Shown: positions 34,944-42,853 of the stretch, piece after piece
Numbering within the stretch: position 1 is the first letter of the stretch
How the letters are laid out: the number at the start of each line of letters is the position of its first letter
NCBI RefSeq assembly: GCF_015277775.1
Contig: NZ_CP063849.1
Span: forward strand, 2,294,001 to 2,358,000
DNA length: 64,000 bases
Direction: 5' to 3'
Origin: Paludibaculum fermentans
GTDB taxonomy: Bacteria > Acidobacteriota > Terriglobia > Bryobacterales > Bryobacteraceae
Notes under the pieces: generated by a model
The model's database searches: none
The model's input: only the letters and a program-made list of their open reading frames with translations
Told to the model about the DNA's origin: nothing
Translations under genes and position numbers: made by a program

Positions 34944-35543
34944 GTGGCCCGATGTCCGGGTTCCACGAACGAGAAGGACCTCTCACCTATCGGTGCGCAA
35001 ATTTTCGCCACAGATAAACACAGATGCACACAGATTGCCAGAAGGAGGGAGTAACGGGAGAGGCCGGGTAGCCTCGAAGGCTGCCCCAATCTCGGTCCTT
35101 CTAAACCAGCCTCCCATCCGTGTGTATCTGTGTCCATCTGTGGCCCCAATGCCCGGGTTCCACGAACGAGAAGAATCTCTCACCTATCGGAGCCCAAATC
35201 TTCGCCACAGATGCACACAGATGCACACAGATTGCCAGAAGGAGGGAGTAACGGGAGAGGCCGGGTAGCCTCGAAGGCGGCTCCAATCCCGACCCTTCTA
35301 AACTCAGCCTCCCATCCGTGTGTATCTGTGTCCATCTGTGGCCCCAATGCCCGGGTTCCACGAACGAGAAGAACATCTCACCTACTGGAGCGGCGCAAAT
35401 CTTCGCCACAGATAAACACAGATGCACACAGATTGCCAGAAGGAGGGAGTAACGGGAGAGGCCGGGTAACCTCGAAGGCGGCCTCAATCCCAGTCCTTCT
35501 AACTCAGCCTCCCATCCGTGTGTATCTGTGTCCATCTGTGGCC
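34944..35543. repeat. three tandem ~198-bp repeats with internal inverted arms
   Basis: Unit junctions fall at CCGGGTTCCACGAACGAGAA (34956, 35153, 35351), giving periods of 197 and 198 bases. Each unit holds a left arm beginning CCACAGAT and ending CACACAGAT (35008-35035 in unit 1) and a right arm that is nearly its reverse complement (35116-35143 in unit 1), 24 of 28 bases pairing, with about 80 bases between, including a conserved GAAGGAGGGAGTAACGGGAG. Units are roughly 90 percent alike. Long open frames cross the array on both strands but have no ribosome sites or family features. CACAGAT-rich intergenic repeats are familiar from acidobacterial and planctomycete genomes (recollection, not checked). 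Confidence 0.9.
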
Positions 35544-35812
35544 CACTATCAGAGTTCCTCGCGGAGCGCCCGAGAGGCCCTCCCCGTACACGCGCACCAG
35601 CGCCAGAGCCGGGCGGCCTCTCAGTTTTGGCCACAAATACGCAGATCGCCAGTAAGTAACTCCGGCATGGGCCGTGCGGGGTTCCCGTTCGTCACCCCTG
35701 GATACCGCTTGGTCACTCGTCCGGATGACCCGCATCGCGCGTGGGCTATCCTACGAGCTTAGGTAGATTCGGTTGTATCCAATCACATCCGGCAGTGCCG
35801 GAGAGGGCCCGT
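35544..35812. other. spacer after the tandem repeats with a degenerate repeat remnant
   Basis: 35629-35660 (GGCCACAAATACGCAGATCG, then GCCAGTAAGTAAC) resembles a shortened left arm of the preceding units and may be a decayed fourth copy. The rest, up to the kinase start, contains the likely promoter of the LytS/LytTR operon, but I cannot identify convincing boxes. Confidence 0.5.
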
Positions 35813-36997
35813 ATGCTGGCGTCCATGTTAAAAATCACCGAGAATCGGACCCTTCGCCGCACCTTCGGCTACTTCCTCGCCTGGACGATTCTCGGCCTCT
35901 TCATGTTCAGCCAGGGCATCGTGCAGAGCCGCTTCTCCAACGACCCCTCGCCCTGGACTCATCACCTGACCGGCTGGATGGTGGGTGTCTATGTGTGGTT
36001 CCTGCTCACGCCAGGGATCCGCTGGCTGGGGCGCCGGTTTCCCCTGGAACGAAGGTATTGGCTGCGCCGGGCAATTCTCCACACCTCGATCGCCTTTGTT
36101 GTTGCATTGCTGCAATTGGCCACGGAGGCGGCCATCCTCCATTGGATCGGGGTCTTCCCGATGTACATGAAGACGTTCGAGGCGACGTTTTTCTTCCTGC
36201 TCATCATCGGATTTCACCAGGGTATTCTCACCTATTGGAGCGTACTGGCCCTGCAACAGGGGTTTGCCTGGTACCTGCGCTATGAGGAACGCAAACAGGA
36301 GGCGCTGCGCCTGGAATTGCGCTCGTCTCAACTGGAGCGGCAGTTGGTGCAGGCTCACCTGGGCGCGCTCAAGATGCAGTTGCAACCTCATTTCCTGTTC
36401 AACACTTTGAACGCGATTATGGTGCTGGTGCGGCAGGAGAAGGGCCGCGAGGCGGAGGAGATGCTGGGCCGGTTGAGCGACCTGCTGCGCTGCGTGCTGG
36501 ATGATGTCGACACGCAGGAGATTCCGGTGCGCCGCGAGATGGAGTATCTGCAGCTCTACCTGTCGATCGAACAGGTCCGCTTCCAGGATCGCCTTCGCGT
36601 GGAGATCGCCGTTGCGCCCGAAGTGCTGGACGCGGCCGTGCCGCATATGATTCTGCAACCCATCGTTGAGAACGCGATCCGCCATGGCATTGGCCGCAGC
36701 TCCACCGCGGGCCGGCTGCAAATCAGCGCCTGTCTCGTGGCGGGCCGGTTGGAACTGAGGGTTCTGGATGACGGGCCGGGGCTGCTGCAGAACGCGCCGG
36801 CGCAGAGCAGGGGGATCGGGCTGGCGAACACGCGGGCGCGGCTGGAACAGTTGTACGGAACAGAAGCGCGGCTGATCGTGGAAGACGCTGAGGGTGGCGG
36901 CGTGCTGGCCACCATGCTGCTGCCGTGCCGCACACTTGCCATGGACCCTGGAACCGAGCGGATGGAGACAAATGCCCTTCACGGCTTTGCTGGTTGA
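35813..36997 (+). CDS. LytS/YehU-type sensor histidine kinase
   Basis: About 394 residues: four TM segments (FGYFLAWTILGLFMFSQGI, WMVGVYVWFLLTPGI, AILHTSIAFVVALLQLAT and FFFLLIIGFHQGILTYWSVL), a coiled coil, then a His_kinase domain with LKMQLQPHFLFNTLNAI (phospho-His) and an HATPase region with ENAIRHGIG, DDGPGL and GIGLANTRARLEQLY. The sensor part is purely membrane-embedded, as in many LytS-like kinases of Acidobacteria and Bacteroidetes. The start at 35813 follows GAGAGGG with suitable spacing. Its end overlaps the start of the LytTR regulator by 26 nt. An ABC exporter follows, the usual target of such systems. Confidence 0.92.
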   Translation: MLASMLKITENRTLRRTFGYFLAWTILGLFMFSQGIVQSRFSNDPSPWTHHLTGWMVGVYVWFLLTPGIRWLGRRFPLERRYWLRRAILHTSIAFVVALLQLATEAAILHWIGVFPMYMKTFEATFFFLLIIGFHQGILTYWSVLALQQGFAWYLRYEERKQEALRLELRSSQLERQLVQAHLGALKMQLQPHFLFNTLNAIMVLVRQEKGREAEEMLGRLSDLLRCVLDDVDTQEIPVRREMEYLQLYLSIEQVRFQDRLRVEIAVAPEVLDAAVPHMILQPIVENAIRHGIGRSSTAGRLQISACLVAGRLELRVLDDGPGLLQNAPAQSRGIGLANTRARLEQLYGTEARLIVEDAEGGGVLATMLLPCRTLAMDPGTERMETNALHGFAG

Positions 36998-37739
36998 CGA
37001 CGAGCCATTGGCGCGCGAGGGTCTCCGCATGCTGCTGGCGGAGGATCCCGAGATTTCGGAAGTGCTCGAGGCGAAGAACGGGCGCGAGGCCGTCGAAATC
37101 ATTCGCCGGGCCAAACCGGACCTGGTCTTTCTCGATGTCCAGATGCCGGAGGTTGACGGATTCGGGGTAATTCATGAGATCGGTGTGGAATCGATGCCGG
37201 CCGTGGTCTTTGTCACAGCCCACGACGTGTATGCGATCCAGGCATTCGACATCAATGCCGTCGACTATCTGCTGAAACCCGTCACTCGGGAACGCTTCGT
37301 GAAGTCGTTGGCGCGCGCAAAAGAGCATCTCCGCGCCCGTCCTGCCGGAGAGGCCAGCCGCCAGATCCTGTCACTGCTGGAGACGATTGCAGCGCCCACC
37401 CGCACCGTGAAACGCCTGGCCGTCCGCACGGCAGGGAAGACGGTCTTCGTCGAGGTCGAGGATATCGACTGGTTCGAAGCGGCCGAGAATTATGTCCAAC
37501 TGCATGCAGGCCGGGCCGAGCATCTGCTGCATGTGACCATGAACACGCTGGAGAAGTCGCTGGATCCCGAGCTCTTTCTGCGCATCCACCGCTCGATCAT
37601 CGTGAACGTAAGGCGAATCAAGGAACTGCAGCCCGTGACGCACGGGGAGTATGTCATCACGCTGTCCAACGGGGTGCGGCTGCAATCGGGCCGCATGTAT
37701 ACCGAGCGCGTGAAGACCCTGGCCGCGAACCCGTTCTAG
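36972..37739 (+). CDS. LytTR-family response regulator
   Basis: About 255 residues from MPFTALLVDDEPLA. The receiver domain has phospho-Asp in LVFLDVQMPEV and Lys in DYLLKPVTRERF; the C-terminal LytTR DNA-binding domain runs from VKRLAVRTAGKTVFVEV to the end, with DIDWFEAAENYVQLH and RIHRSIIVNV. The start codon lies within the kinase gene, so longer readings upstream are discounted. It should bind as a LytTR dimer to direct repeats near target promoters; the ABC-transporter genes 87 nt downstream are the first candidates. Confidence 0.93.
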   Translation: MPFTALLVDDEPLAREGLRMLLAEDPEISEVLEAKNGREAVEIIRRAKPDLVFLDVQMPEVDGFGVIHEIGVESMPAVVFVTAHDVYAIQAFDINAVDYLLKPVTRERFVKSLARAKEHLRARPAGEASRQILSLLETIAAPTRTVKRLAVRTAGKTVFVEVEDIDWFEAAENYVQLHAGRAEHLLHVTMNTLEKSLDPELFLRIHRSIIVNVRRIKELQPVTHGEYVITLSNGVRLQSGRMYTERVKTLAANPF

Positions 37740-37826
37740 TTCCCCCGGCGGCAGTTCGCCACACCGTCTGTCCTGCTCGTCAAACAGTACTTCCTCTTCC
37801 GGGTAGCCTCCCGCAAACTCGGAATC

Positions 37827-38723
37827 GTGCAACAGCAACAGAACCTCGCTGAACTGTCGCGGGCCACGAAGCGCTTCGGCGCAATCACGGCCCTGGATAA
37901 CCTCGACCTCGCCGTGGGCTCCGGCGAACTGCTTGCCCTGCTGGGCCCCAACGGAGCGGGCAAGACCACAGCCATCTCGCTGCTGCTCGGGCTGCAGCAG
38001 GCGGATGCGGGGACGGCCCGCCTCTTCGGCATGGCGCCGCATTGCCTGGACGCCCGGCGCCAGGTGGGGGTCATGATGCAGGAAGCCGCGCTCGCGCCCG
38101 AGTTGCGGACCCGCGAACAGATCGAGTTGATCGCGAGTTACTATCCCGCGCCCATGGACGTAGAGGAAACCCTCCGGGTGACCGGCACGCTGCCGATCGC
38201 CAAGCGGCCATACTCCGTGCTGTCCGGCGGCCAGAAGCGGCAGGTCCAGTTTGCGCTTGCCGTGGTGGGCCGGCCGAGGCTGATCTTCCTGGACGAACCC
38301 ACCGTGGGGTTGGATCTGCAGGCTCGCGAAATGGTGTGGGCTACCGTGCGCAGACTGGTGGACGGAGGCTGCTCGATTGTCCTTACGACGCATTATCTGG
38401 AGGAAGCCGAGGCGCTGGCGGACCGCGTGGCCGTGCTCTCCAAGGGCCGCCTCATCGCGGCCGGTTCCCTGAGTGAGATCCGGGCGCTGGTCGTGCGCAA
38501 GCGTATTACCTGCCGGACCTGCCTGACACCGCAGGAGGTTTCCGGCTGGCCGGATGTGCAGACCGTGAACCAGGACCAGCGCGGGCTCCACATCACCGCC
38601 AGCAATACCGAGAATGTGGTGCGGCGCCTGTTGGACGCGGATCCGGACCTGCAGGATCTGGAAGTGCAGCGCGCCGGACTGGCTGAGGCCTTCAATGAAC
38701 TCACACGGGAGGACGTGCAATGA
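37827..38723 (+). CDS. ABC transporter ATP-binding protein
   Basis: 298 residues from a GTG start. Walker A LLGPNGAGKTT, signature LSGGQKRQ, Walker B LIFLDEPTVGLD and switch His in VLTTHYLEEAE identify an ABC-2 exporter ATPase of the drug-resistance/DrrA-CcmA-like group. The roughly 80-residue C-terminal extension (ITCRTCLTPQEV to the end) is usual for this group. The ribosome site is poor (GGAA only two bases from the GTG), so expression may be low or coupled to an upstream frame. Its stop overlaps the permease start by four bases. Confidence 0.9.
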   Translation: MQQQQNLAELSRATKRFGAITALDNLDLAVGSGELLALLGPNGAGKTTAISLLLGLQQADAGTARLFGMAPHCLDARRQVGVMMQEAALAPELRTREQIELIASYYPAPMDVEETLRVTGTLPIAKRPYSVLSGGQKRQVQFALAVVGRPRLIFLDEPTVGLDLQAREMVWATVRRLVDGGCSIVLTTHYLEEAEALADRVAVLSKGRLIAAGSLSEIRALVVRKRITCRTCLTPQEVSGWPDVQTVNQDQRGLHITASNTENVVRRLLDADPDLQDLEVQRAGLAEAFNELTREDVQ

Positions 38724-39520
38724 ACACCGCAATGACCCAACCGGCCGCCGCCGCAGCCATGCCGGGCCACGCCATGCCGGCCAGCCGCGTTCTGCGCGCC
38801 TACGCCATGGAGGCGAAGTATGAGACTCTCCGCATGCTGCGCGCTCCGGCCTTCGCCGGACCGTTCCTGCTGCTGCCCGTGGTGTTGTATCTGCTGTTTG
38901 CCGTGCTGTTGTTCGGCGCTGATATCGGCAAGGATCCCAGGGGCGCGCTGCTGACGTTCATGGGCTTCTCGGTCCTTGGAGTAATGGGACCGGGCCTGTT
39001 CGGCTTCGGCATCAGCGTAGCCATGGAACGCGAGCAGGGGCTGCTGAAGCTGAAGCGCGCGCTGCCCATGCCCGCGGCCGCATCCCTCGTCGCGAAGCTC
39101 CTGATGTCGATGGTATTCGTGGCGATTGTCATGGCGAGCATGGCGGCCGCCGCACCGTTCGGCCACCTGCGGCTGACCGCCACACAACTATTGAGCCTGA
39201 CTTTCGTCAACGTATTAGGTGCCCTGCCCTTCTGCGCGATGGGTTTCCTGGTCGGCTGTGTGAGTTCGGGCAAAGCCGCGCCGGCGTTCGTGAATTTGTT
39301 CTACCTGCCGATGATCTACCTTTCCGCGATCCTGTTGCCGCTGCCGAAATCGCTGCAGTGGATCGCCCTGCTGTCCCCCGCATTTCACCTTGACCAGTTG
39401 GGCCTCGCCGCTATGGGCGAAGCCAGCCATGGTTCGCCCGCAATCCATGTACTGGTGCTCGCGGGCGTCACCATCGTATTCACGGCGCTGGCGCAATACC
39501 GCCTGGCGCGCATCGGCTAA
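38720..39520 (+). CDS. ABC-2 type transporter permease
   Basis: 266 residues with six predicted TM helices after an Ala/Met-rich N-terminus (about 1-25). Segments FAGPFLLLPVVLYLLFAVLLF, VLGVMGPGLFGFGISVAM, LLMSMVFVAIVMASMAAAA, PFCAMGFLVGCVSS, FVNLFYLPMIYLSAILLPLP and VLVLAGVTIVFTALA match ABC-2 permeases. It pairs with the ATPase whose stop it overlaps (ATGA). Exported substrate unknown; control by the LytS/LytTR system is suggested by order. Confidence 0.9.
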   Translation: MNTAMTQPAAAAAMPGHAMPASRVLRAYAMEAKYETLRMLRAPAFAGPFLLLPVVLYLLFAVLLFGADIGKDPRGALLTFMGFSVLGVMGPGLFGFGISVAMEREQGLLKLKRALPMPAAASLVAKLLMSMVFVAIVMASMAAAAPFGHLRLTATQLLSLTFVNVLGALPFCAMGFLVGCVSSGKAAPAFVNLFYLPMIYLSAILLPLPKSLQWIALLSPAFHLDQLGLAAMGEASHGSPAIHVLVLAGVTIVFTALAQYRLARIG

Positions 39521-39533
39521 GGAGCCAATCCCT

Positions 39534-40754
39534 ATGACCCCTACCGCATACAAACCTGGAATGCCCATGCAAACGGCGCCCCCGGCCACCACTTACAACA
39601 ACGCCATCGGCTATCTGCGAGCCGTGCTGGTGGTCATGGTGGTGGCCCATCATGCCGCACTCGCCTATCACCCCTACGCGCCGCCGATCAACGCCACGCT
39701 GGCGGTGGAGCCGCGCTGGTGGCAGGCCTTCCCCGTAGTCGACGCGCAGCGTTGGAGCGGCGCCCTGCTGCTGGTCGGCTTCAACGACATATTCTTCATG
39801 TCGCTGATGTTCTTCCTCTCCGGACTCTTCGTCTGGCAGGGGCTGAAGTCAAAAGGCACTTCGGCATTCCTGCGCGACCGCGCGCTGAGGCTGGGCATTC
39901 CGTTCGTCGTCGCTGCCGCGATTCTCGCGCCGCTCGCTTACTACCCAGCCTACCTGCAGTTGGCCGCGCACTCCGGCTTCGACGGCTTCTGGAACCAGTG
40001 GCTCTCGCTGGGCCAGTGGCCCGCCGGCCCGGCCTGGTTCATCTGGGTGCTGCTCGCGTTTGATGCGATCGCGGCGCTGCTGTACACGTGGAAACCCAAG
40101 TGGGGTGAAACCCTCGCAGCCAGGCTGCCCGGCGCCCCTGGACGGCCGCTGGTTGCCTTCCTTGCGCTGGCCGCCATCACCGCGCTGGTTTACATCCCGC
40201 TGGCAATCGCCTTCAACCCCATGCGCTGGAGCGCCTTTGGACCCTTCACCTTCCAGACCAGCCGCATCCTGCACTACTTCACTTACTTCGTCGCCGGCAT
40301 CGGCGTGGGAGCCCTGGGCCTGGAGAACGGCCTGATCTCCGCAAGTGGAAATCTGGCCCGCCGCTGGGGACGCTGGGTGACCGCCGGGCTCGCCGCCTTC
40401 GTCATCGCCGCCGTACTCACGATTGTGGCCACCACCAACCCGGCCGTGCAGGGTTGGACCGCCGCCGCGCACGCGGGCTTCGTGGTCTCCTGCGCGGCCA
40501 TCAGCTTCGCGTTCCTCGCAGTCTTCCTGCGGTTCGCCAACCGGAAGTCAGCCTCGCTGGACAGCCTGCGGCGCAACTCCTACGGGATCTACCTGCTGCA
40601 CTATGCGTTCGTGAGCTGGCTGCAATATGCGCTGCTGCCCGCAGGCATGCCGGGTCTCGCGAAGTTTGCGATCGCGTTCCTGGGCGCTGTCGCGCTCAGT
40701 TGGATGACGTCGGCGGCACTCCGCCGCATCCCCGCTGTCGCGCGAATTGTCTAG
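39534..40754 (+). CDS. membrane acyltransferase (acyltransferase family 3)
   Basis: About 406 residues with around ten TM helices. The first helix has the family pattern YLRAVLVVMVVAHHAAL (Arg and a putative catalytic His), followed by FFMSLMFFLSGLFVW, FLRDRALRLGIPFVV and a late SYGIYLLHYAFV, all typical of acyltransferase_3 proteins that acylate sugars or lipids at the membrane. The start at 39534 is preceded by AAGGAG nine bases upstream, immediately after the permease stop, so it belongs to the exporter operon. Acylation of the exported compound or of envelope glycans is the most likely role. Confidence 0.88.
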   Translation: MTPTAYKPGMPMQTAPPATTYNNAIGYLRAVLVVMVVAHHAALAYHPYAPPINATLAVEPRWWQAFPVVDAQRWSGALLLVGFNDIFFMSLMFFLSGLFVWQGLKSKGTSAFLRDRALRLGIPFVVAAAILAPLAYYPAYLQLAAHSGFDGFWNQWLSLGQWPAGPAWFIWVLLAFDAIAALLYTWKPKWGETLAARLPGAPGRPLVAFLALAAITALVYIPLAIAFNPMRWSAFGPFTFQTSRILHYFTYFVAGIGVGALGLENGLISASGNLARRWGRWVTAGLAAFVIAAVLTIVATTNPAVQGWTAAAHAGFVVSCAAISFAFLAVFLRFANRKSASLDSLRRNSYGIYLLHYAFVSWLQYALLPAGMPGLAKFAIAFLGAVALSWMTSAALRRIPAVARIV

Positions 40755-40764
40755 TACCCGCTGG

Positions 40765-40798
40765 GGAGCGGATTCAGTCTTCGATCCGGATCCGCTCC
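40765..40798. terminator. possible bidirectional hairpin between convergent genes
   Basis: GGAGCGGAT (40765-40773) and ATCCGCTCC (40790-40798) form a 9-bp perfect stem with a 16-nt loop, followed by only two T on the plus strand. It lies 10 nt after the acyltransferase stop and overlaps the end of the convergent hydrolase gene, so it may terminate plus-strand transcription. Confidence 0.45.
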
Positions 40799-42840
40799 TT
40801 CGCGTTGCTGTAGTGGGCCACGGCCGGTGCAAACTCCCGCTCCACTTCAGCCCGGCCGAGTGGTGCGCCCAGGGCATTCCGCAACGACTGCAGGCGCAAC
40901 TCCCGAGGCGCAATCGCCAGCGCCAGGTCCGGCAGATCGAACTCGCTCAGCACGCCCGGCACGACACTGCTGATGCGATCCTTGTGGAGCTTCGCTCGGG
41001 CCAGGGTCATGAACGAAGCCATCATTTCCTTGACTGTGACGGACGCAATCCGCGGCTCCAGCGCAGCCGCATACAGCGCGATCATCCCGCCATCCCGCAC
41101 GCCCACCACGCCGATATTCGCCGCATCGATGCCCGGCCGCGTCCGCAGCCACTCGTATGAGCGCAGTAGCTCGAATGTCTGGATCCCCGGCAACGGGCGG
41201 CCAATCAGCATCGCGCGCTGGGCCAGTTGCCAATCGCCCGAGTACCCGCTCGCTCCAACCGGTGGAGCGCTCTCGCCCCACCCACTCAAGTCCACCGCCA
41301 GCACCGCCGTCTTCTTCACCACCAGTTGCTCAATCTCGCTCGACGACGCCGACTTCCCACGCGAGTCAACCAAGATCACCGCCGGCCGCTTCCCTGCCCC
41401 CGCCGGCTCGAACAGCACCGCCGGCACATGCAGGCCCGGTTGCGCCTCCAGCAGCAGCTTCGTGACCTTCCCATCCGCCTCGCTGGAAGAAGCCACGTCC
41501 GTAACCGCCGGCGCGCCGCTGCGAGCGGGAATATTCAGAACCTGGGTGAGGGCCGCCCGCAATGCCGCTGGATTCGACCCGCGCAGCACCGATCGCGCCG
41601 CAAATTGCTGCTCCGCCCTGCGCAGATTGATCGACTGCACCGTCTCTCCGCCCAGCGAGGTCGCCAACTGCCCCGTCTTCGTCGTGTTGAGCGTGGCCTC
41701 CTCTTCCGGCTTGATCTCGGGCTCCGCGCCGTCATCGTCCCGGCCCTGCAGCCACTTCGTCAACCAGCGGTAAGTCGCCTCACGCCGTGGCTTACTCCAA
41801 CCGTGCGGATCGTCATATTCGAAATAGCCCGCGTGTACCTCGGCATCCGCCAGGCTGAACACCTTCTTCGTCTCGGCGAAGGTCGCGCGTCCACCAGCGA
41901 TGGGAAAGAAATCCTTGATGCCCGTCAGCATCGTCACGGGTTTCGGCGCAAACGCCAGCATGAAATCACCGAAGTCGTATCCGGCGCTGAGGAACCCCGG
42001 GAAGTCCTGCTCGGCGTCCTGCGGACCAGGCGTCGTCCACAGTTGCTCCCAGCCGGTCATGTAGCAGGAGATGACGGAGGCCGCCAGCCGCGGCTCCACC
42101 ACAGAGAGGTAAGCCGATTGCGTTCCGCCTCCGGAATTGCCCGCCACCCCAATCTTCTGCCCGTCGACATCCGGGCGTGTCAGCAGGTAGTCGAAGGCCC
42201 GGATCCCGTCCCACGCTTCGTACAGCGCAAATGTCGACCCGGTGAGCAGACACTGCGTGCCCGCCATGTCGTGCTGCCGTGTACCAATCGACACGATCGA
42301 CTTGCCGAGTGTCTTGTCGAAGTACTCGCTCCGTTCCCCCTGCCCAGGCGGGTCGAAAGCAAGTACCAGGAACCCGCGCCTCACCAGGCCAATCCAGGCG
42401 TATTGATATGTCGAGATCGCCTTGCCGGAGAGGCTGTGCCCAGCCGTGCCCAGCACCGCCGGGTACGGCGGCTTTGCGTTCGTCGGGACATACACATTGG
42501 CGGTCACATAGAACCCGGGCAGGCTCTCGAAGATGAGATGTTCCACGCGATAGCCGTCGCGCGCAAAGCCGCCGGTGATCTTCGCATTGAGGGGAGTCTT
42601 TGCCGGGAAGCCGCCCATGGCCTTCGTCAGCCAGGATCGAAATTCCTGCTGCCGCTTCTCCAGATCCCTGGCGTTTCGGAGCCCCGCAATGGTGGTATGG
42701 CGCGCGGTCCAGTGGGTGGCCGCCTCGCGTGTGAGGTAATCGGCCAGCTCCTGGGAGAGCCGGCCGTCCTCGGCAACCTTCAGGTCGGCGGCCGTGGACA
42801 GCGCGGCCGCCGCAATCAGAATGGACAAGAGTCTTCGCAA
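40774..42840 (-). CDS. exported two-domain alpha/beta hydrolase (acetylxylan-esterase-like), second domain inactive
   Basis: About 688 residues from a TTG start, preceded by GGGAG at good spacing. A signal peptide (LLSILIAAAALSTAA) leads into an alpha/beta-hydrolase domain resembling acetylxylan esterases: oxyanion region GTAGHSLSG, DPPGQGERS, nucleophile Ser236 in AGNSGGGTQS and His346 in DDPHGW. A second hydrolase-like domain (about 460-688) has the nucleophile elbow GVRDGGM, with Asp583 in place of Ser, so it is probably non-catalytic. An upstream ATG at 42945 would overlap the receptor gene and is rejected. It starts 13 nt after the stop of the TonB receptor, suggesting that receptor and esterase act on one substrate, perhaps an acylated polysaccharide. 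Confidence 0.82.
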   Translation of the reverse strand: MRRLLSILIAAAALSTAADLKVAEDGRLSQELADYLTREAATHWTARHTTIAGLRNARDLEKRQQEFRSWLTKAMGGFPAKTPLNAKITGGFARDGYRVEHLIFESLPGFYVTANVYVPTNAKPPYPAVLGTAGHSLSGKAISTYQYAWIGLVRRGFLVLAFDPPGQGERSEYFDKTLGKSIVSIGTRQHDMAGTQCLLTGSTFALYEAWDGIRAFDYLLTRPDVDGQKIGVAGNSGGGTQSAYLSVVEPRLAASVISCYMTGWEQLWTTPGPQDAEQDFPGFLSAGYDFGDFMLAFAPKPVTMLTGIKDFFPIAGGRATFAETKKVFSLADAEVHAGYFEYDDPHGWSKPRREATYRWLTKWLQGRDDDGAEPEIKPEEEATLNTTKTGQLATSLGGETVQSINLRRAEQQFAARSVLRGSNPAALRAALTQVLNIPARSGAPAVTDVASSSEADGKVTKLLLEAQPGLHVPAVLFEPAGAGKRPAVILVDSRGKSASSSEIEQLVVKKTAVLAVDLSGWGESAPPVGASGYSGDWQLAQRAMLIGRPLPGIQTFELLRSYEWLRTRPGIDAANIGVVGVRDGGMIALYAAALEPRIASVTVKEMMASFMTLARAKLHKDRISSVVPGVLSEFDLPDLALAIAPRELRLQSLRNALGAPLGRAEVEREFAPAVAHYSNAKERIRIED

Positions 42841-42853
42841 GGGATTCTCCCGA

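Noticed and set aside
34944-35543. CRISPR array
   Set aside because: Units are about 198 bp with no unique spacers between short repeats, and no cas genes are near.
35101-35762. Overlapping open frames on both strands through the tandem repeats
   Set aside because: They simply translate the CACAGAT-type repeats, showing periodic HTDAHR-like peptides, and have no ribosome sites.
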